From contig BQKZ01002453.1 of NCBI GenBank assembly GCA_036244855.1, positions 27,203 through 91,202 of the forward strand: a stretch of DNA of 64,000 nucleotides, written 5' to 3'. This DNA comes from Temnopleurus reevesii. Its lineage: Eukaryota; Echinodermata; Echinoidea; Temnopleuroida; Temnopleuridae. Within the stretch, counting starts at the first letter, position 1, and every line of letters begins with the position of its first letter. Of the stretch, positions 13,641 to 27,600 are shown piece after piece. The notes under the pieces were generated by a model, which was given only the letters and a program-made list of their open reading frames with translations, searched no databases and was not told the origin of the DNA. A program made the translations under genes and the position numbers.

Positions 13641-13920
13641 CTCTCTCTTTGCTCATCCACTTGAATAGTATTCTCATCTTTTTCTCCATCTCTCTTCTTC
13701 ATTATCCATTCTCCTTTCCCTACATGCACATTTCCTTTTATATACCCAAACCCCTCTACGTCTCACATTTTCTCTCATTCACTCCTTCCCTTGTCTGTCA
13801 TTCGATTCCCTCATTTCTCGTATTCAACCCCTTCCCCTCCCCTACTTTCTTTCCTCCTCTCACTCTCCCTTTCTCTCATCCCCTCTCCCTCATTCACTCT
13901 CCACAACTTCTTTTCCCTAC
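13484..13920. repeat. Pyrimidine-rich tract with (CT)n
   Basis: About 430 bases of strong strand asymmetry (C+T on plus), including a CT dinucleotide run at about 13609-13648. It creates a 198-codon Ser/Leu/Phe/Pro-rich frame that is a composition artefact. Confidence 0.85.
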
Positions 13921-15470
13921 CAATCATTTCAACACATCATTACGGAAATATAAAGAGCAATACAAGCGAGTTCTCGGCGGTAACTTTTTTGCGTTTTCTT
14001 TATTCGATTTTTCGAATGCCAACAACAGTACCAAGAATAAGTGCTCAATGTACCACAAGAGTTGTTTGAAGTTGAATTAATTTTTGTTTTATCCACATTA
14101 TGTACAAACTGTACACTTCTGAGCTATAGAAATATACATAGCATATACAAAAATGACTTTAACAATGTGTAGTAAAATTGGCCAAGAGCGTGAACACTTT
14201 CATTTAGAACAATATTGTTGAATTTTCTTGAATCTCTCAAAAAACATTGAAATATTAATGTTTGTGATGAGTTGTATATGGCAAAGCTAACATTACGATT
14301 GCTCGCAAGATATGAGCACAACGACTTAAACATTTTGGTCCCTCTGCATAGCACAAATTAAGTTACAAAGTGAATTAACTTATATAAAAAACCACATGGT
14401 TTTTCCATATAGAAGCCTTCCATAGGTCTTCCATCAAGACACATTTTTGACGAACCAGTTTTATTTGATGGTTTCTTTCTGGATGCAATTTATGAGTAAT
14501 GATGGAAGACTAATAAAAACGGCTCAATATCATACGTTACAAGAGTACGATTAAACGTATGTTTCACATCATAACTTTTGTTTAAATAACAGAATCAAAC
14601 GAAAAATCTCAACTCACAAAAATATATAAAATATATCAAGAAAACTTTATATCTCAATAATTTAACACATCAGTAGTAGTAATAGTAGAAGTAGTACATT
14701 TTCTACAATGTGTACTTTAAAATTTTCTTATTAAATTTTTTTCATCATTTTTTTCTCATATTTAATAAATATAAGTAGCAAATTTGGAATACAAAAAACG
14801 ACTGCTACTTTTCTCTCTCTCTCGTATGAACTCTAGTGTGTATGAATAATTACGTACTGACAACCGGTGAGAAAGTCCAATAGAATGATGAATAATTTCT
14901 ACACGAGTTTTTAATGAAATTGGCAAGATTCTGCCTGATATTTATAACGTCACGTTTTGTCACACCACAGCTCCACTGGTAACATTCTAGCCTACAGTAT
15001 TTGAACGTTTGCAGAAACCGTAATATTGTGTTTATAATATGTTTCAGATACAGCACATTTGTGAAACTTTGTACACAGTAAGTTGTAATGATGAAAAATG
15101 CCAAGAACATAAAGATGTCTCGATGAATTATATCGTTTTCATCTTCATCTCTTATATATGATTTGGGCTATTGATATATTGGTGAGCGCCTGGTTTTGTG
15201 GATATTGGAGTGTGAATAATAATCATGATTAATTTTCGATTGCAAATTACAGATAACAATAACAATCATTTAAATATTGCTGCGTGTAAAAGAACACAAT
15301 AATTTAAATTCTTTTATCATAAGTCTTGTTATCTTTCCAAAAAGGCACACAATGGCTTTTTATCTCCAAAAAATTGTAGACAAATGGATACGAGAGCTGC
15401 TCGGCCAGAAACATCAGGCATGGCATGAAAGATTAAACGGTGCATAGAATTTGGTGGCGATAATTTGTCT
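13921..15470. other. Possible 3' UTR or intergenic, nothing recognised
   Basis: Directly downstream of the predicted Delta end. AT-rich with (AGT) interruptions near 14680; it could hold the rest of a long Delta 3' UTR but shows no decisive signal. Confidence 0.4.
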
Positions 15471-15479
15471 TAAAAGATA

Positions 15480-15485
15480 TTTATT
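15480..15485 (-). other. Candidate Delta polyadenylation signal
   Basis: AATAAA on the minus strand (TTTATT on plus), about 180 bases past the predicted stop. Such hexamers are common in AT-rich DNA and others lie further downstream, so this is only the nearest candidate. Confidence 0.25.
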
Positions 15486-15661
15486 TAGATTCAATTAGTT
15501 CGGCGCCCTCCATTTTGAATTATTTAGTCTCTTTCTCTCTCCTTTCTCTCGTTGGGTATACACAGTCTATGAGCGGCGCTGTACCATATGGCAGTGAGTG
15601 GTAGCGTTGAATACATAGCGCATGAAGGAAATAATATTGCAACATCTTCCCCGATCTTCTC

Positions 15662-15667
15662 TCATAC
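15662..15667 (-). CDS. Delta: Delta exon 10: last codon (Val) and stop
   Basis: The first good match downstream of exon 9 to an acceptor followed at once by a Val codon and a stop. The minus strand reads a long pyrimidine-rich tract (TTTTTTCTCACTTTG), then TCTCCTATGTACAG|GTA TGA. Joined in phase 0 to exon 9 it completes ATEV-stop. The 3' UTR would follow toward lower coordinates. The exon codes only one residue, so it rests on splice logic and the family C-terminus; another acceptor further downstream is possible. Confidence 0.55.
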   Translation of the reverse strand, partial: V

Positions 15668-18600
15668 CTGTACATAGGAGATACAAAGTGAGAAAAAACA
15701 TTTAGATGACTTCATCAAAATTCAAACCATTGCAGTACAGTGTGTTATCATAGGCGGTTAAAATTCAAATCTAAAATCGTTATTGTATCAAGGGTTTCAA
15801 GCAGTTACATTGGATTTCTATTTATTCTAGACGTCTCAAGATCTAATAAAACTCTCACATCGAATGTTATCGTCTCCGCTCAATATTGGACCAAAACATG
15901 GTCTTTCCTTGGGTTTGGATTTGCATATGAATGTTACGATAACAAACAAGCGTGCGGAGCGGCGAACATGAGGTGCGGAGCCACGCGATTGGTCTATACA
16001 ACGCTTGCACCTGGTCCCTCTAATGATCACGTGATCAAACCAATCTCTATTCAATCGCGCCGCGAGCGATGCATCAACAATATTGCCTTTGACATGCCCG
16101 TTTTCCCCCTCGATACCTTCCGTTAATACCAAACATTGGTCCACCTCCACGTTTCAAATTCGGATTGGATGCGTTCAATAGGATATGAATATTAAAAGAA
16201 ACTCTGAAATTTCCAATGTATGTTTACGAGGTTTCAAAAAATCAATATATTGATTTGGTGTGTGCAAACACTGTTGTAGTGGTATAGTTATGGTGGAAGA
16301 CTATTGTTCACTGAAGCAGTGATTTGTTCCAAGCCGACGTGCAGCGCGGAGTAACCTGACCTTACTCCCGTGGTTTGTGACCCCTTCTTATACCACTGAA
16401 ATATACCTCAAAGGGGCTTGTCGTATAAAGAAAGGGCACCATTCTTTTGACTAAAACTTTGAATGGTAATCGAATAAAGTTTGAGAGATAAGTTCGTTTT
16501 AACTTCTCATATTTTATCCAAAGGAACAACGCACGATACCAAGAGGCAATATTTCAATCATTTTTATATCATTTATATGAGATAACTTGTGGATATTTAT
16601 AATCCAAATAATCAAAAAGTTAAGCAACAAGGGGCTCCTTCATTCAATCATCCAATCCTATTACCATTGATATCAAACATGCTACCCCATCGCTTTATAA
16701 TGAAAGGCAGAATAAAGCATGACCAGTGCGGCAATAAGGTCAGTGCATCTCAACGACCTGCATTCCCGGCGTTCCGGTAGGCCTGTCTCACCCTATGGTG
16801 CTTTCCGTATCATCTCAACCCCAGTCGCCCTATCTATCACACTGATATTACACCCGCCCATCATGTCATCCATGTAACACTGTATCGAGAAGACATCCCC
16901 GGTCATATAATAACCATCATTTCATACACAGGCAATGATTGTCCGAGTTTAAACTATCATTACACCCACACCGTAATACAGCATAGCTTGAGATCATAAG
17001 CAACCCTACGCGGCAAGTAAAACAAAAGTGCAAGCATTGCTATTCGAAAGGCAGTCAAAACATTCACGAACTGACTGGATTTGTTTTGAAATTCGAACAA
17101 GGCGGATGATTGTACATCCTCAGATGAGAAGATTTGAATATCACAGTTTGAGCAACGGAGACCATCTTGGTACCAAAACATGTCGATCTTTCAAAAACAT
17201 GAACGGCCCCACAAAGGAACCGAATACAGATAACAAAAGTGCATGGCACTCTAAGTAGATAATCCAAATGTAAATGCTTGAATATTTCCTTTTCCATCCT
17301 AAGCCAAAAATATTATTGGAGCAAAAAGTTCAATGAGGAATGTATAAATACAAAAAAAATATGCGATGTGTTTATAATCGCTTAATGATAATGGAAGCAT
17401 TTATCCAACTTCAGAAAATATTTTTCTAAACTGGTTTCAAATGTATAAAAAAAATCATGGGTTACCCATTTGAGGATTATATTGAGTGACTGATACAGTC
17501 TTGGGTGTGTAAATCTCTTCCTCATATGAGAGGTCGGTAAAAGACCAGACCTTAATGGCATTGTATTGATTGATGCTAAGCTTGGAGATCAATGACGAAG
17601 TAGAAAAGATGGTTGATAATTACCTCAGTTGCATGTAATCTGAGCGGCGTTGGACCCGTCGTCCCCCTACTATCATCGACCGCAGCCCTGTCAGAGGAAA
17701 GAGAAATAAGAGAACATATGTTACTAGAATGAAGCTAATATGCACCCACTTGGCATAATATTGATTGTAGCTACCAAATTCTATACATACAATTATCATC
17801 TGATCATTTTTCACGTCACCATCCCCATCGTTTATGATCTTAATTAAGCGATCTTGTATGGTATCGTTTTCCGACTAACCCAAGATTCATAGAGATCAAG
17901 ATATAAAAAATATAATCATTTTCGATATATTTCATAAATACTGTCGATATAAGTACATGTGATACTTTTAGTATATATTTTTATCAATTTCAAGATTAGT
18001 CGTGATATTCATAATGATGGTTATCATTTTGTTCTGAAAGTGACCGTGATGAAAATACAAAATTGGATATTGCTACTTTATGAAATCACTTTAGTCAACT
18101 AAAAAAATTACTGATAATATGAGAGATTCACACTCCCCAAGGCAAAAGGCATAAATTATGCATTCAATCGTGAGCATCAATATTTGAGAGCCTCGTGCAG
18201 TATCTGTCCCCATCTCCGATCGAGTATATTTCCCTCTTTGATAACGGTAAAACTGACTGCTTGAAGCATTTTCATATAGCTTCGTCACGACTCCTCCGGC
18301 AACACATGGGGAAAAAACGAGCGAATTTTATGTAAATGACGACCCTTCACTCTCCCCGAACAATTCCAACAATCTACATCTCTGTGAGAACAAGTTGGAA
18401 TATGAAGATGCATTCCCTAATCGCGTTTAGTTGCCATGGCTACAGCATCTCTGCACGACCATATCATCTAAAGTGATCACACTCCCCTCTCGGTAAGTGA
18501 GAGAGTAGTGCGCTGAACTCTCCTATTTTCACCAAAAACAAGAAGTATGCGCTAAAAATATGCTCTCAATTGAATGCATAAATGCCGATTGATATATAAT

Positions 18601-21600
18601 TCTCCTTTCCCATATTTCTCAACTCATTAAAAGGTTTAATGAGATTTAATTTTTGGTAGCTATGTACTTAATTTCATCTGTCTTTGCACTTCATATTACT
18701 TTCCCCTTCGCTGAAATGCAAATACACATGTACACTTCATCGTTCTCCAGCCACGAGCATTTTTCATATCTGCCCTGAAAACAAATTTAACGATCATTTC
18801 CTCCAATCGATTTTGAAAACGTGACACATTATACACTGGTATAGTGTGAGCTCGTAGCTTGCATATAATTACAATGTGTGTACTTACGATATTTGTGAGA
18901 TTGGGCACGTCCCCGTGTGTCTCGGCGTACTTTGAGATGAAGAACTTTGACTAGGCGTTTGCAAAGAGTCTGTTCTCTTAAGTTGCACTGATTTTTCATC
19001 ATAATAATAATATTCTTCAGAGTCATATCTCGGATAAGAATGTCTTGCTTGTGGCACATAATGCATACTTGATGATGTTGGAATTATCATCCTTGAGTTG
19101 TTTACTGATGAAGGCGGCGGACCTTCGTACTCTTTAATTGAGTAGTCTTTATGATTAATTTTATGTTGCAAAGCAGACGACGTATTTTGCGAATTTGCTT
19201 TGCTATATGTGTCCAGCTCTTTGTTGCACACTTTTTCACTTATGCTCAAGAGAGGCAGTACTTTTTCCTCTTGCGAAAAATTGTCTTTATATGTAAGTCT
19301 ATTCCTGTTATTTGGCGTTGATGTCATGTTTGATTCCAAATCGTTTTGTCTCGGGTCCGTGTGTTGTTTCCTATACACCACAATAATCAGAATAATCACA
19401 AGCACAATCACGAGTAATCCAAATGCAATGTAGATGACCAGCTGCGTGGTATCGGATAATCCAAAGTTGGTGATAGGCGAACTGGTGGCACGGATATTAG
19501 GCCGTTGGGATCCGTGCTGCCACTCCGTCGAAGGCTTCGGTGTTAGCTCACCATCTGTCCAGATCGTACACGTTGTTCCCTGCCATCCTTCAGCACACTC
19601 GCACATGAATCCACCCCAGAAGTCGAGGAAACACGTCCCACCGTTCTCGCAAGGGTTATCTCCATCGCAGAGTCGGAAGTGGTCGCTGCAGTTGGGTCCG
19701 CCGAATCCGAAGGCACATTCGCAACGGTAGTCGTTGACAAGATCGATGCAGCGACCTCCGTTCTTGCATGGAGCGGCGACGCAGTCGTTGATGTTGTTCT
19801 GGCAGTGATCACCGTTAAATCCAAGAGCACACTCGCAGTGGACAGAGTCGGATTCCGCGCGGCAGGTACCTCCATTTTGACATCCGTGTGTAGCGCAGAG
19901 GTTCTCCTGACACTCAGCACCACGGAAGCCATCAGGACATCTGCACTGGTAGCCAACATTGTTGTTCAAGCATGTAGCTCCTGTAGGCAAAGAAGAGGAA
20001 AGATATGCATTCATCAGTCGAGTTTGCAATCATAAAAACCTCTAAAGATCTCTTATGCACGTTGTTTTACTTCCTATATATGCATTAGTTTTATAATTTG
20101 TATATGAAAACATTCTAAAAATGAAGGATTATAGCTACTTTTCTCAACTATTTTACCTGGCTCCATCAGTTCAGTTATACTTTTTTATGAATCTAAACTA
20201 TATCTACGGTCGAATGTAAGATAACGTACCGTTGCGGCAAGGCGATGATGCGCAGTGGTCACGGACCTCGCAGTGAGTACCGATGAATCCCTCTTGACAG
20301 GCACATCGGTAGCCCTCAGTCGTCTCCATGCAGGTACTCCCGTTGGCGCAAGTGTTGCTCTCACATCTGGATACCTGTCTCTCACAGTAGTCCCCGGAGT
20401 AGCCCAGCGGACAGAGGCACTCATAGCCATCAGGACCACTCTGAATAATGAAAGAAAAGAGAGGAGACATGTTGAGTCGATTGATTTATATCCTGGAGGT
20501 TTTAATCCATGTACTTCTTTTCATTTCAAGAATTCTTAGGGAAATTGATAAGGCATTGCATAATTTGTCTATGTACAAGCAGTTTGAACGTTGTGAAAAG
20601 ATAAATAGAATTTAATATTTTCTAAGAACTGTCGTCGTCAGAGGAAGTTGAAAGACTACTTCAGAAGTCAACTGCTGAGGTAAAATCTTGTACCTAATGA
20701 CAAATGTAACTTATTTGCATCAACGTCATATAAGGGTCATCCTCTGTCTGGTATAACACTGATCATTTTCGATGGTGAAGGGGAATTCTTACCTTACAAG
20801 TGCCCCCATTAACACAAGGACAGCTCTCTGCAGTTTCACAGTTCTGTCCAGTAAAGGCTGGTAGACAGGTGCAGCGGTACCCCAAGGCTCCCTCATTCGT
20901 GCAAGTCCCTCCGTTCATGCAGGGTTGCTGGTTGGTGCAGTAGTTGAGGTCTGTTTCGCACAGGAGTCCACCCCATCCTGTGTTGCACTTGCATTCGCCT
21001 GGCAGGTTGCAGGTTCCATGCACGCAACCCTGGTAGGGTATGCACTCGTCGCATGCAACTCCCCGGTACCCGCTGGTGCAACTATAAAGAAAACAAAACA
21101 ATAAAAGAAAAATTACCAATCTAATATCACAAGCGTCTTAGAAAATGCAGATGTTTTCACATGTGCAAGTTTAACCAAAATAACAGGTGAGTTGTAAGCC
21201 TGCTATTTATCCATCTTAATTCATTAAATTTGAATAGAATTTCCACAGATCGACTGAGTGTGTATGGGTTTATCATAAACGGCAGGTCCATGGGACAGAG
21301 GGATACTTCTGCATATGCCATCGACATTTCTGTGGGACCGCTAATGAAACAAGACGTGGGCATTTTAACCCTGCATCGCTCTCCTGTGTACCTTGTAATT
21401 TAATCAACGCCACGGCTTCAATCGCGACACGCGCGGCTTTTAATCTTTCATGGGGTTAAAAGGCGTTTGCGTTCGGCAGATATAATATTCATATGTTTTC
21501 AACACATCGACCTTGTTAACTACATGTACAGGGTATTAGATTCAAAAGAGAAGAGCAGAAGTGAAGGGATTTCTTAGGCAAGTACAAAAGTATGGTTTAA

Positions 21601-24600
21601 TCAATTTGTTGAGATTTTCTATTTATTTGTTTCTTAAATGATTTTCTATTTTCGTCATTCTCGAATTTTAAAGCATCTTTCACGATGAAGAAACGTTTTT
21701 ATTCGGTAAAGTTTACAGACTTTGACTTACCTGCAGGAATTGGGCGCTACACACTGACCATGTACACATCCTTCTGAACAGACGGCTGTAGAGGAGGGGA
21801 GATATGAGAAGAGAAAGAATAGATTAGACTTGATGAATGGAAATAAATTGCTGAATCAATGGTACATTAGCTATTCCGAAGAAAAATTGCCTCTGCCTAA
21901 ATTTACTGCGCATGCTCCGAGCGTGCAGGGGCTACCCTGGTGGTTAAATATAAGCAGTTATCAAAGTCCATTGACATAGGCCCTCGCTCTCTGGCGAGGC
22001 AGTACGATGTTTGTATTCGGCTCATGTTCAACATCCCAGCCTCTTTGCTAAGACCTCTTGAGAGTTCATGTTGCATCTAACCAAACACCCTTCACGTTCA
22101 ACATCTTTGAATTTGTCACTTTCATTGTCATCGAGTTTCTTCCCATCTTCCGTTTTCCTCTCACTTTCTTGCCTGGCTTTCCCCGCTTTTTTACTTTTTT
22201 CTGCGTGTATTTGGTAAGAAAGCTTGAATAAACGGTAAGATTGAATCGATGAGGAAAACCTGACTGACCTAAACGCTTACTATGAAATCCTCGGGGCTTT
22301 CCGTCACGGCGTGGGTGATAAGCTCAGCACCATTTTACGCCGAGATGAATTGGAAATGTGTTGGGGAAGAGTAGATCGAGGCACGCACTCTTAAAAGCGC
22401 GCCAAATCCCCATGCATCCTCTTCTGTATCCCTTTTAAATACAGCTGGAAGGGTTGTGTATGTTAATGAGAAGTCTTCTTCATCAATGAATCGGCACCCA
22501 CGCAAAACTGCATGAGGCAGTTGTGACATTTTCTCCCAGTACTACTTGTTGTAATGCTTGCCACAATACCGACTCAAGTTGTATATATACAAAAAGGTAT
22601 CGTTAACGATGGAGGAAATCTATAGTATAAACCCGCGAATGTTTTTCTTCTCGTTTGAGATATTGACATGGTGTTACAGGCAAATAATTTGAAATGATAC
22701 AAGGCATTATTATGAGAGCTTTTTATGAGCAGATGGTCATTTTTACCCCCTTTCCATGGTTTCCGCTATTTTGATGGGGGTCAAACCAAACCCCGACCGA
22801 ACAATACTTGAAGTGGTAAATGAATGAATCGAATGGCGGGCAGTACTTCATTATGCTAATGATATGCATAGCGAAATGGTGGTTTTAGTCAGGTCGCGTG
22901 TGTATGCATTCTAGTCGTGAGTCTGACTCGTGTGCATGGTCTGTGTAGCACACTACTCATCAATGCAGACAGCTAGCAGATGAGCCCTGGGGCGTTTTGT
23001 GGCCTCCATTTAAAATTGGGTCTTGAAAATTGGAATATCAAGTTTGCGTGTCTGCAGCTTCGCGATAATTTAGTGTCGTTTCTTCATCAACAACCAATGA
23101 TATTTCACTATTTTTAATGTCTCAATATTTCAAAACGTGCAATTTACAGAAGAAGATTATCGCAAATAGATTTTCTTATTCACGTGTTATTGTCTACCCC
23201 CAGGTCATAAAAGATTACCTGAATGTTTCTTTAATATAAAACGTCTAGTCGGCACGTGGTCTTAAAATTGGCGCGTTTTTCTTTCCCTTGAACTAACGTG
23301 TGAATCGCACAATAATTCCCGCGGAGCCGAAAAAATGTGCACTTGAAAAAAAATCTTAACATTGTGTGTTTGCAGCATTATGCCATTTCTAAAGACTGTT
23401 TCCATGCCAGCAAAAAGAGCATTTCTATGCCGTTCTTATGGCTTCTATTCACAGCCCATCACACGTGAACGGTACAATGGCAAAGGACCAGGTGCTCGCC
23501 ACGATCCTACAGATGCGCCCTCGGAATATAGAATAGGGATAGATCCATCACAATCTATGCACCAAAGCCATTCACACAGCCATGAATTTGAGGAAAATAG
23601 ATGAGTAGAAAACAATCCATGACTGTGCCAAAAGGTAATGTGTGTAATAAAAAGAGATGAGATGATCTCTCTCTGTGCCATCATTTTTGATGCAGATAAA
23701 TGTGGGAGAATTTGGATGGTAAGTTTGGAGGAGCGCAAGTGATAGCTTCGTTGGGTAATGTGTGCACTTTCAATCAATAAGACTTCTCGTATTTCGGAAC
23801 GAACGATAAAAGGAACTGATTTGAGAAAAGGGTAAGGGTATATGAATGCGGATTCGACTACAGCCAGTCATGAAAGGCATCAAGATCGCCTGCATAATGC
23901 AACCGTAATGTATACACAACTCAACCGTGCAAACATCAAAATTTACACGTCAATTCATCTCGATTTGAGCATAGAATTTCACCGCAGTCTGTTATTTCTT
24001 GGCGGCGAGTGCATCATTCAGCTTGCCAGACTGTCATATCTCAAAAGCTATTTAAAATAATCGATATTTGCTTATTAGCATGAATTTTGATGCATTTTCA
24101 TACTGGAAGATAATTCAAACCATAAATATGGACGCAAAGTGAACAAAATACTTTTCTAATCTTATCATGAATTGTATGCTCTTTGCATTTCACTAAACGT
24201 TTCGAAGTAATCAATTTTCATCTTCTAATTAATAGAAATTATATTTTCGTTTGTTTTTCATGAAGCCTGGGCTCAGATAGGGTAAAGCATATACTCGGGT
24301 CTAAATTGAATTTGGCAGCCAGCGGGTCGGACTCGTGCCAGTGGAGAGGGGCGACTATGCGCGGAATCTCAGCTACGATGTGCGATTTTATTTCAATCTC
24401 CCTCCACATCCTTCCAATTACCCTGGAGAAATGGCCAAGGATGGCATCCCTTCTGATGGAACAGGGATGAAAATAATCTACCCGTCTAGAAAAGAAGATC
24501 TCTGATACCTCTTCCCTATGATTGACTCAATTTGGAAGGCTTGATTTATTTTCATTCTTAATTTGAAAGCTACATATCTGGGGCACCCTATTTTCTCGCG

Positions 24601-27600
24601 TGTACAAGTTTAATAAAAAAATCATTTCAATGAAGTATTCCGTGGTAGAAAGATTATTTGTGATATTCCTGAAGTAAATGAAGCGTTATCTTTCCAAGTG
24701 CTTTAAGATAAAACATAATGTACCCATCTAACGCACAGCTAATCGTCTTTAAAACAAATACCCCGCCAATGCACCACCCTCCTTCGGCCTCTGATAAACA
24801 AACTCCAAATAAACATGTCGTTCTGTATTATCAGTCTCCGATTGATAATTATGTTTTGAAACAATTCAGTGGTTAATATTATCCTAAATACTCACCAACA
24901 TCACACCATGAGCCTTCCCATCCAGCCATGCAGACTCTCTCGCCTTGGCTATTGCACACGTAATGGCCGAACGGGTCATCTCGAGGCGTACAGGAAACTT
25001 GACACTTGGACCCGTAGAAGTTTTCCGCACAGACAACTCGGTAGGAGTAGTCCAGCGTGTGCAACGACGTCGGGTAGGTGTAGTTCGACCACGCAGTACT
25101 GACGTTCAACGATCTTTGGATCTGCAGCGATTCGAGCCGCCTTCTGGTACCTGGACGCAAAAGAAGATAAAAACACATGTTTAATAAGATAACGAATTTC
25201 AGTATTTTGTGATCATTCGAGCTCAAAACCAAATCTACTTGAGCTTGAAGTCATCGGGCACCACTTCCAATAATACAAAATTAATTTCGGCAAAATTTGA
25301 ACTGGTTAACATCTTAAAAAATCATCATCTACGGTTCTTGGTAATCTGCTAGGACAGAGCATACTGGCCTGGATTCAGACATTATTCTCCCTTCACTTCT
25401 TCATTTTGCTTCGCTCGACCTGACATTCACTCGGGCCAGCCAAGCGTTGTTGATATCGCTTACACGTGAAGTGAATTCAGGCATCAAAAAAGAAAATTAG
25501 CATGATTATTCTAGCACGTTGTGGACTACCGTCCTCCAATCTGCTCATAAAACTCATCCTCGTGGGAAAGGCTTCAAACAGGTACGTCTTAGAAAATAAT
25601 AAAAATAACCACATTTCTGCATCCTTTGTGTTACTTTTGTGATATAAAGGTTTATGCACTCAGAAAATACACAATGGTTCGCGATTTGTTAAATTTCAAA
25701 CTATTGAAAATCTGATAATGGACAGAAAATTTGGCGCGGTTTGGTGATCCATTCAAGGTCAAGTATTGATAATTGTGTATTTGGATCGCGTGTCTGTCGC
25801 GTGGTAAGCGTGCTACAAACTACACCTGTCTCCTCAAATGACCACCCTCCCCAATAGATCACATGACCTTGACCCCTAAATCACCCCTTCCTCCCATTAA
25901 CGCCTCTGAAATAAGCAACACTGAACATCAACAAACTGGGGCCAAACGGTCACCGGTTTATCTCGCATCGTCATAGATCTTTTCAAATTTCATTTTGGAG
26001 AAATAAATAATGAATAAACCATTGATTCTGCGTTCTATTCTTGGCCGTCTCGAGAAATTGCCTTATAAGAAGAGGGTGTTTGGTAGAGGAGGACTAGTGA
26101 ATGTATTTTCATTGCAAATAGACAGCATTCCAACACAAGCGACCCCAGTAGCTCTAGCCAATCATGCCCAGCCCAGCTGCTTCGCATTGGCCCACAAGAC
26201 GACCGTAAATCTACCAGCTTTGCAATTGGGCATTTTCTTCGGACTAAAAGTAATTGCCAAAATGAAATACAAACTCAGCGCGAGATCCGCTTATAGCTTG
26301 CTAAAACAACTTAAAACAGAAGCCTAAACATTTCCTTCCAACCCCAGAAACCCTGTTTTGGTAAAAAGCGCTTCCATGGTTTCGTACCAATTTTAATTAT
26401 CAAGACTTCACCTCGAATTTTCCCGCGCCCTTCAATCGCGCCGATCATTTTCATGAACATGTTACAAAATATGAGGATCGTTTCTCCTCTCTTTCTCATT
26501 CCAAATGGGTAGATTGGTTGTGTATATAAGTTCAACGGGTGAAGGATATGTGTGTGGCATACTGCAAATAATTATATCAGTTTAAAATTGTGTGGTTGCG
26601 GGCAGATGGCTTTATTCCCACGACTCTCTCATCGAAAACAAGTTGCGAACGATAATTTAAGGCACGCGAATGAAAAATGCACTTCACTATAAACAACTCG
26701 CAATGCTACACAATGGATGAATTATGACCCTGTTGTTAGACAACGTATAACATATTCAATCGTTGATAACAGAATATGATGAATATTTTATAAACTGCTG
26801 GTATACTGTCAATTATCCTATCAATCTTTCCTTCGAAATTTTTGGCGGGGAATATATAATTGATGTGTGAGTACCTGCTCGTAGACATTATCAATTCAAA
26901 TCATCTACGTGTGGATAGAATAACAATGTAAGTATTGATAACACTAATTATTAATCTCTAATACACATTATGAAAAAGCATCCACGTATTAGTAAATGCC
27001 TGTGAGATCGTTGTCCATTATATAGCGACTCTTCGTCGTATACTACAGAATATAGACCTCCAATATGTGACGTGTACTAGAAGTCGTATAGTTAGGCAAA
27101 AGAGGCTCTCCACATTACAAGTGTATTACGTAGAAACGGGCTGCCAATCACTTACATACTTCCTTCTCCAGGTAAAATTTCCTACTTTACATCAAATTTA
27201 GCCCAAGATTATGGAGATAAAATATCACTAGGATTGTATATCATAAATACATAATGTCTACATATATTTAACACTCTAAAATGGATTGTTTTTATACATG
27301 ATTTGCAAGTATGCTTGTTTTCCCCCAAATGCAGTGCATAAAAATCTATTTGACCTGTTTGTAATCCTAATTTAGGTGGTCTTTTCTACAATTTCCACCA
27401 CTTTTGCTGGTATCTTGGTATCGCCAGACAGAAGAAAACTCCCAACATCCGGTGTTTGAATAATTCCTCCAAAATAAACGAGTCGAGACACGAAGGGGTG
27501 CAGTGTGCGAACCATGTGTGTCAAAATTACACCCCTCGCTCCAAGAAACTGCGGGCAGGGGGTAAAAATTTATAACTCTGCAGGCGGAAGTCGTTGAGGA

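Noticed and set aside
13484..14080. 198-codon Ser/Leu/Pro-rich frame
   Set aside because: Follows from the CT-rich tract, not from coding selection.
18696..18908. Alternative reading of the end of exon 8 into intron 8 in another frame
   Set aside because: Would need a frameshift in exon 8; the in-frame donor and exon 9 explain the end better.
19434..20035. Long frames on the plus strand and in a second minus frame across the EGF exons
   Set aside because: Shadows of Delta exon 8, whose Cys- and Gly-rich codons leave few stops in other frames.
26010..26327. 105-codon frame antisense in Delta intron 3
   Set aside because: No similarity recognised and intronic; short enough to arise by chance.
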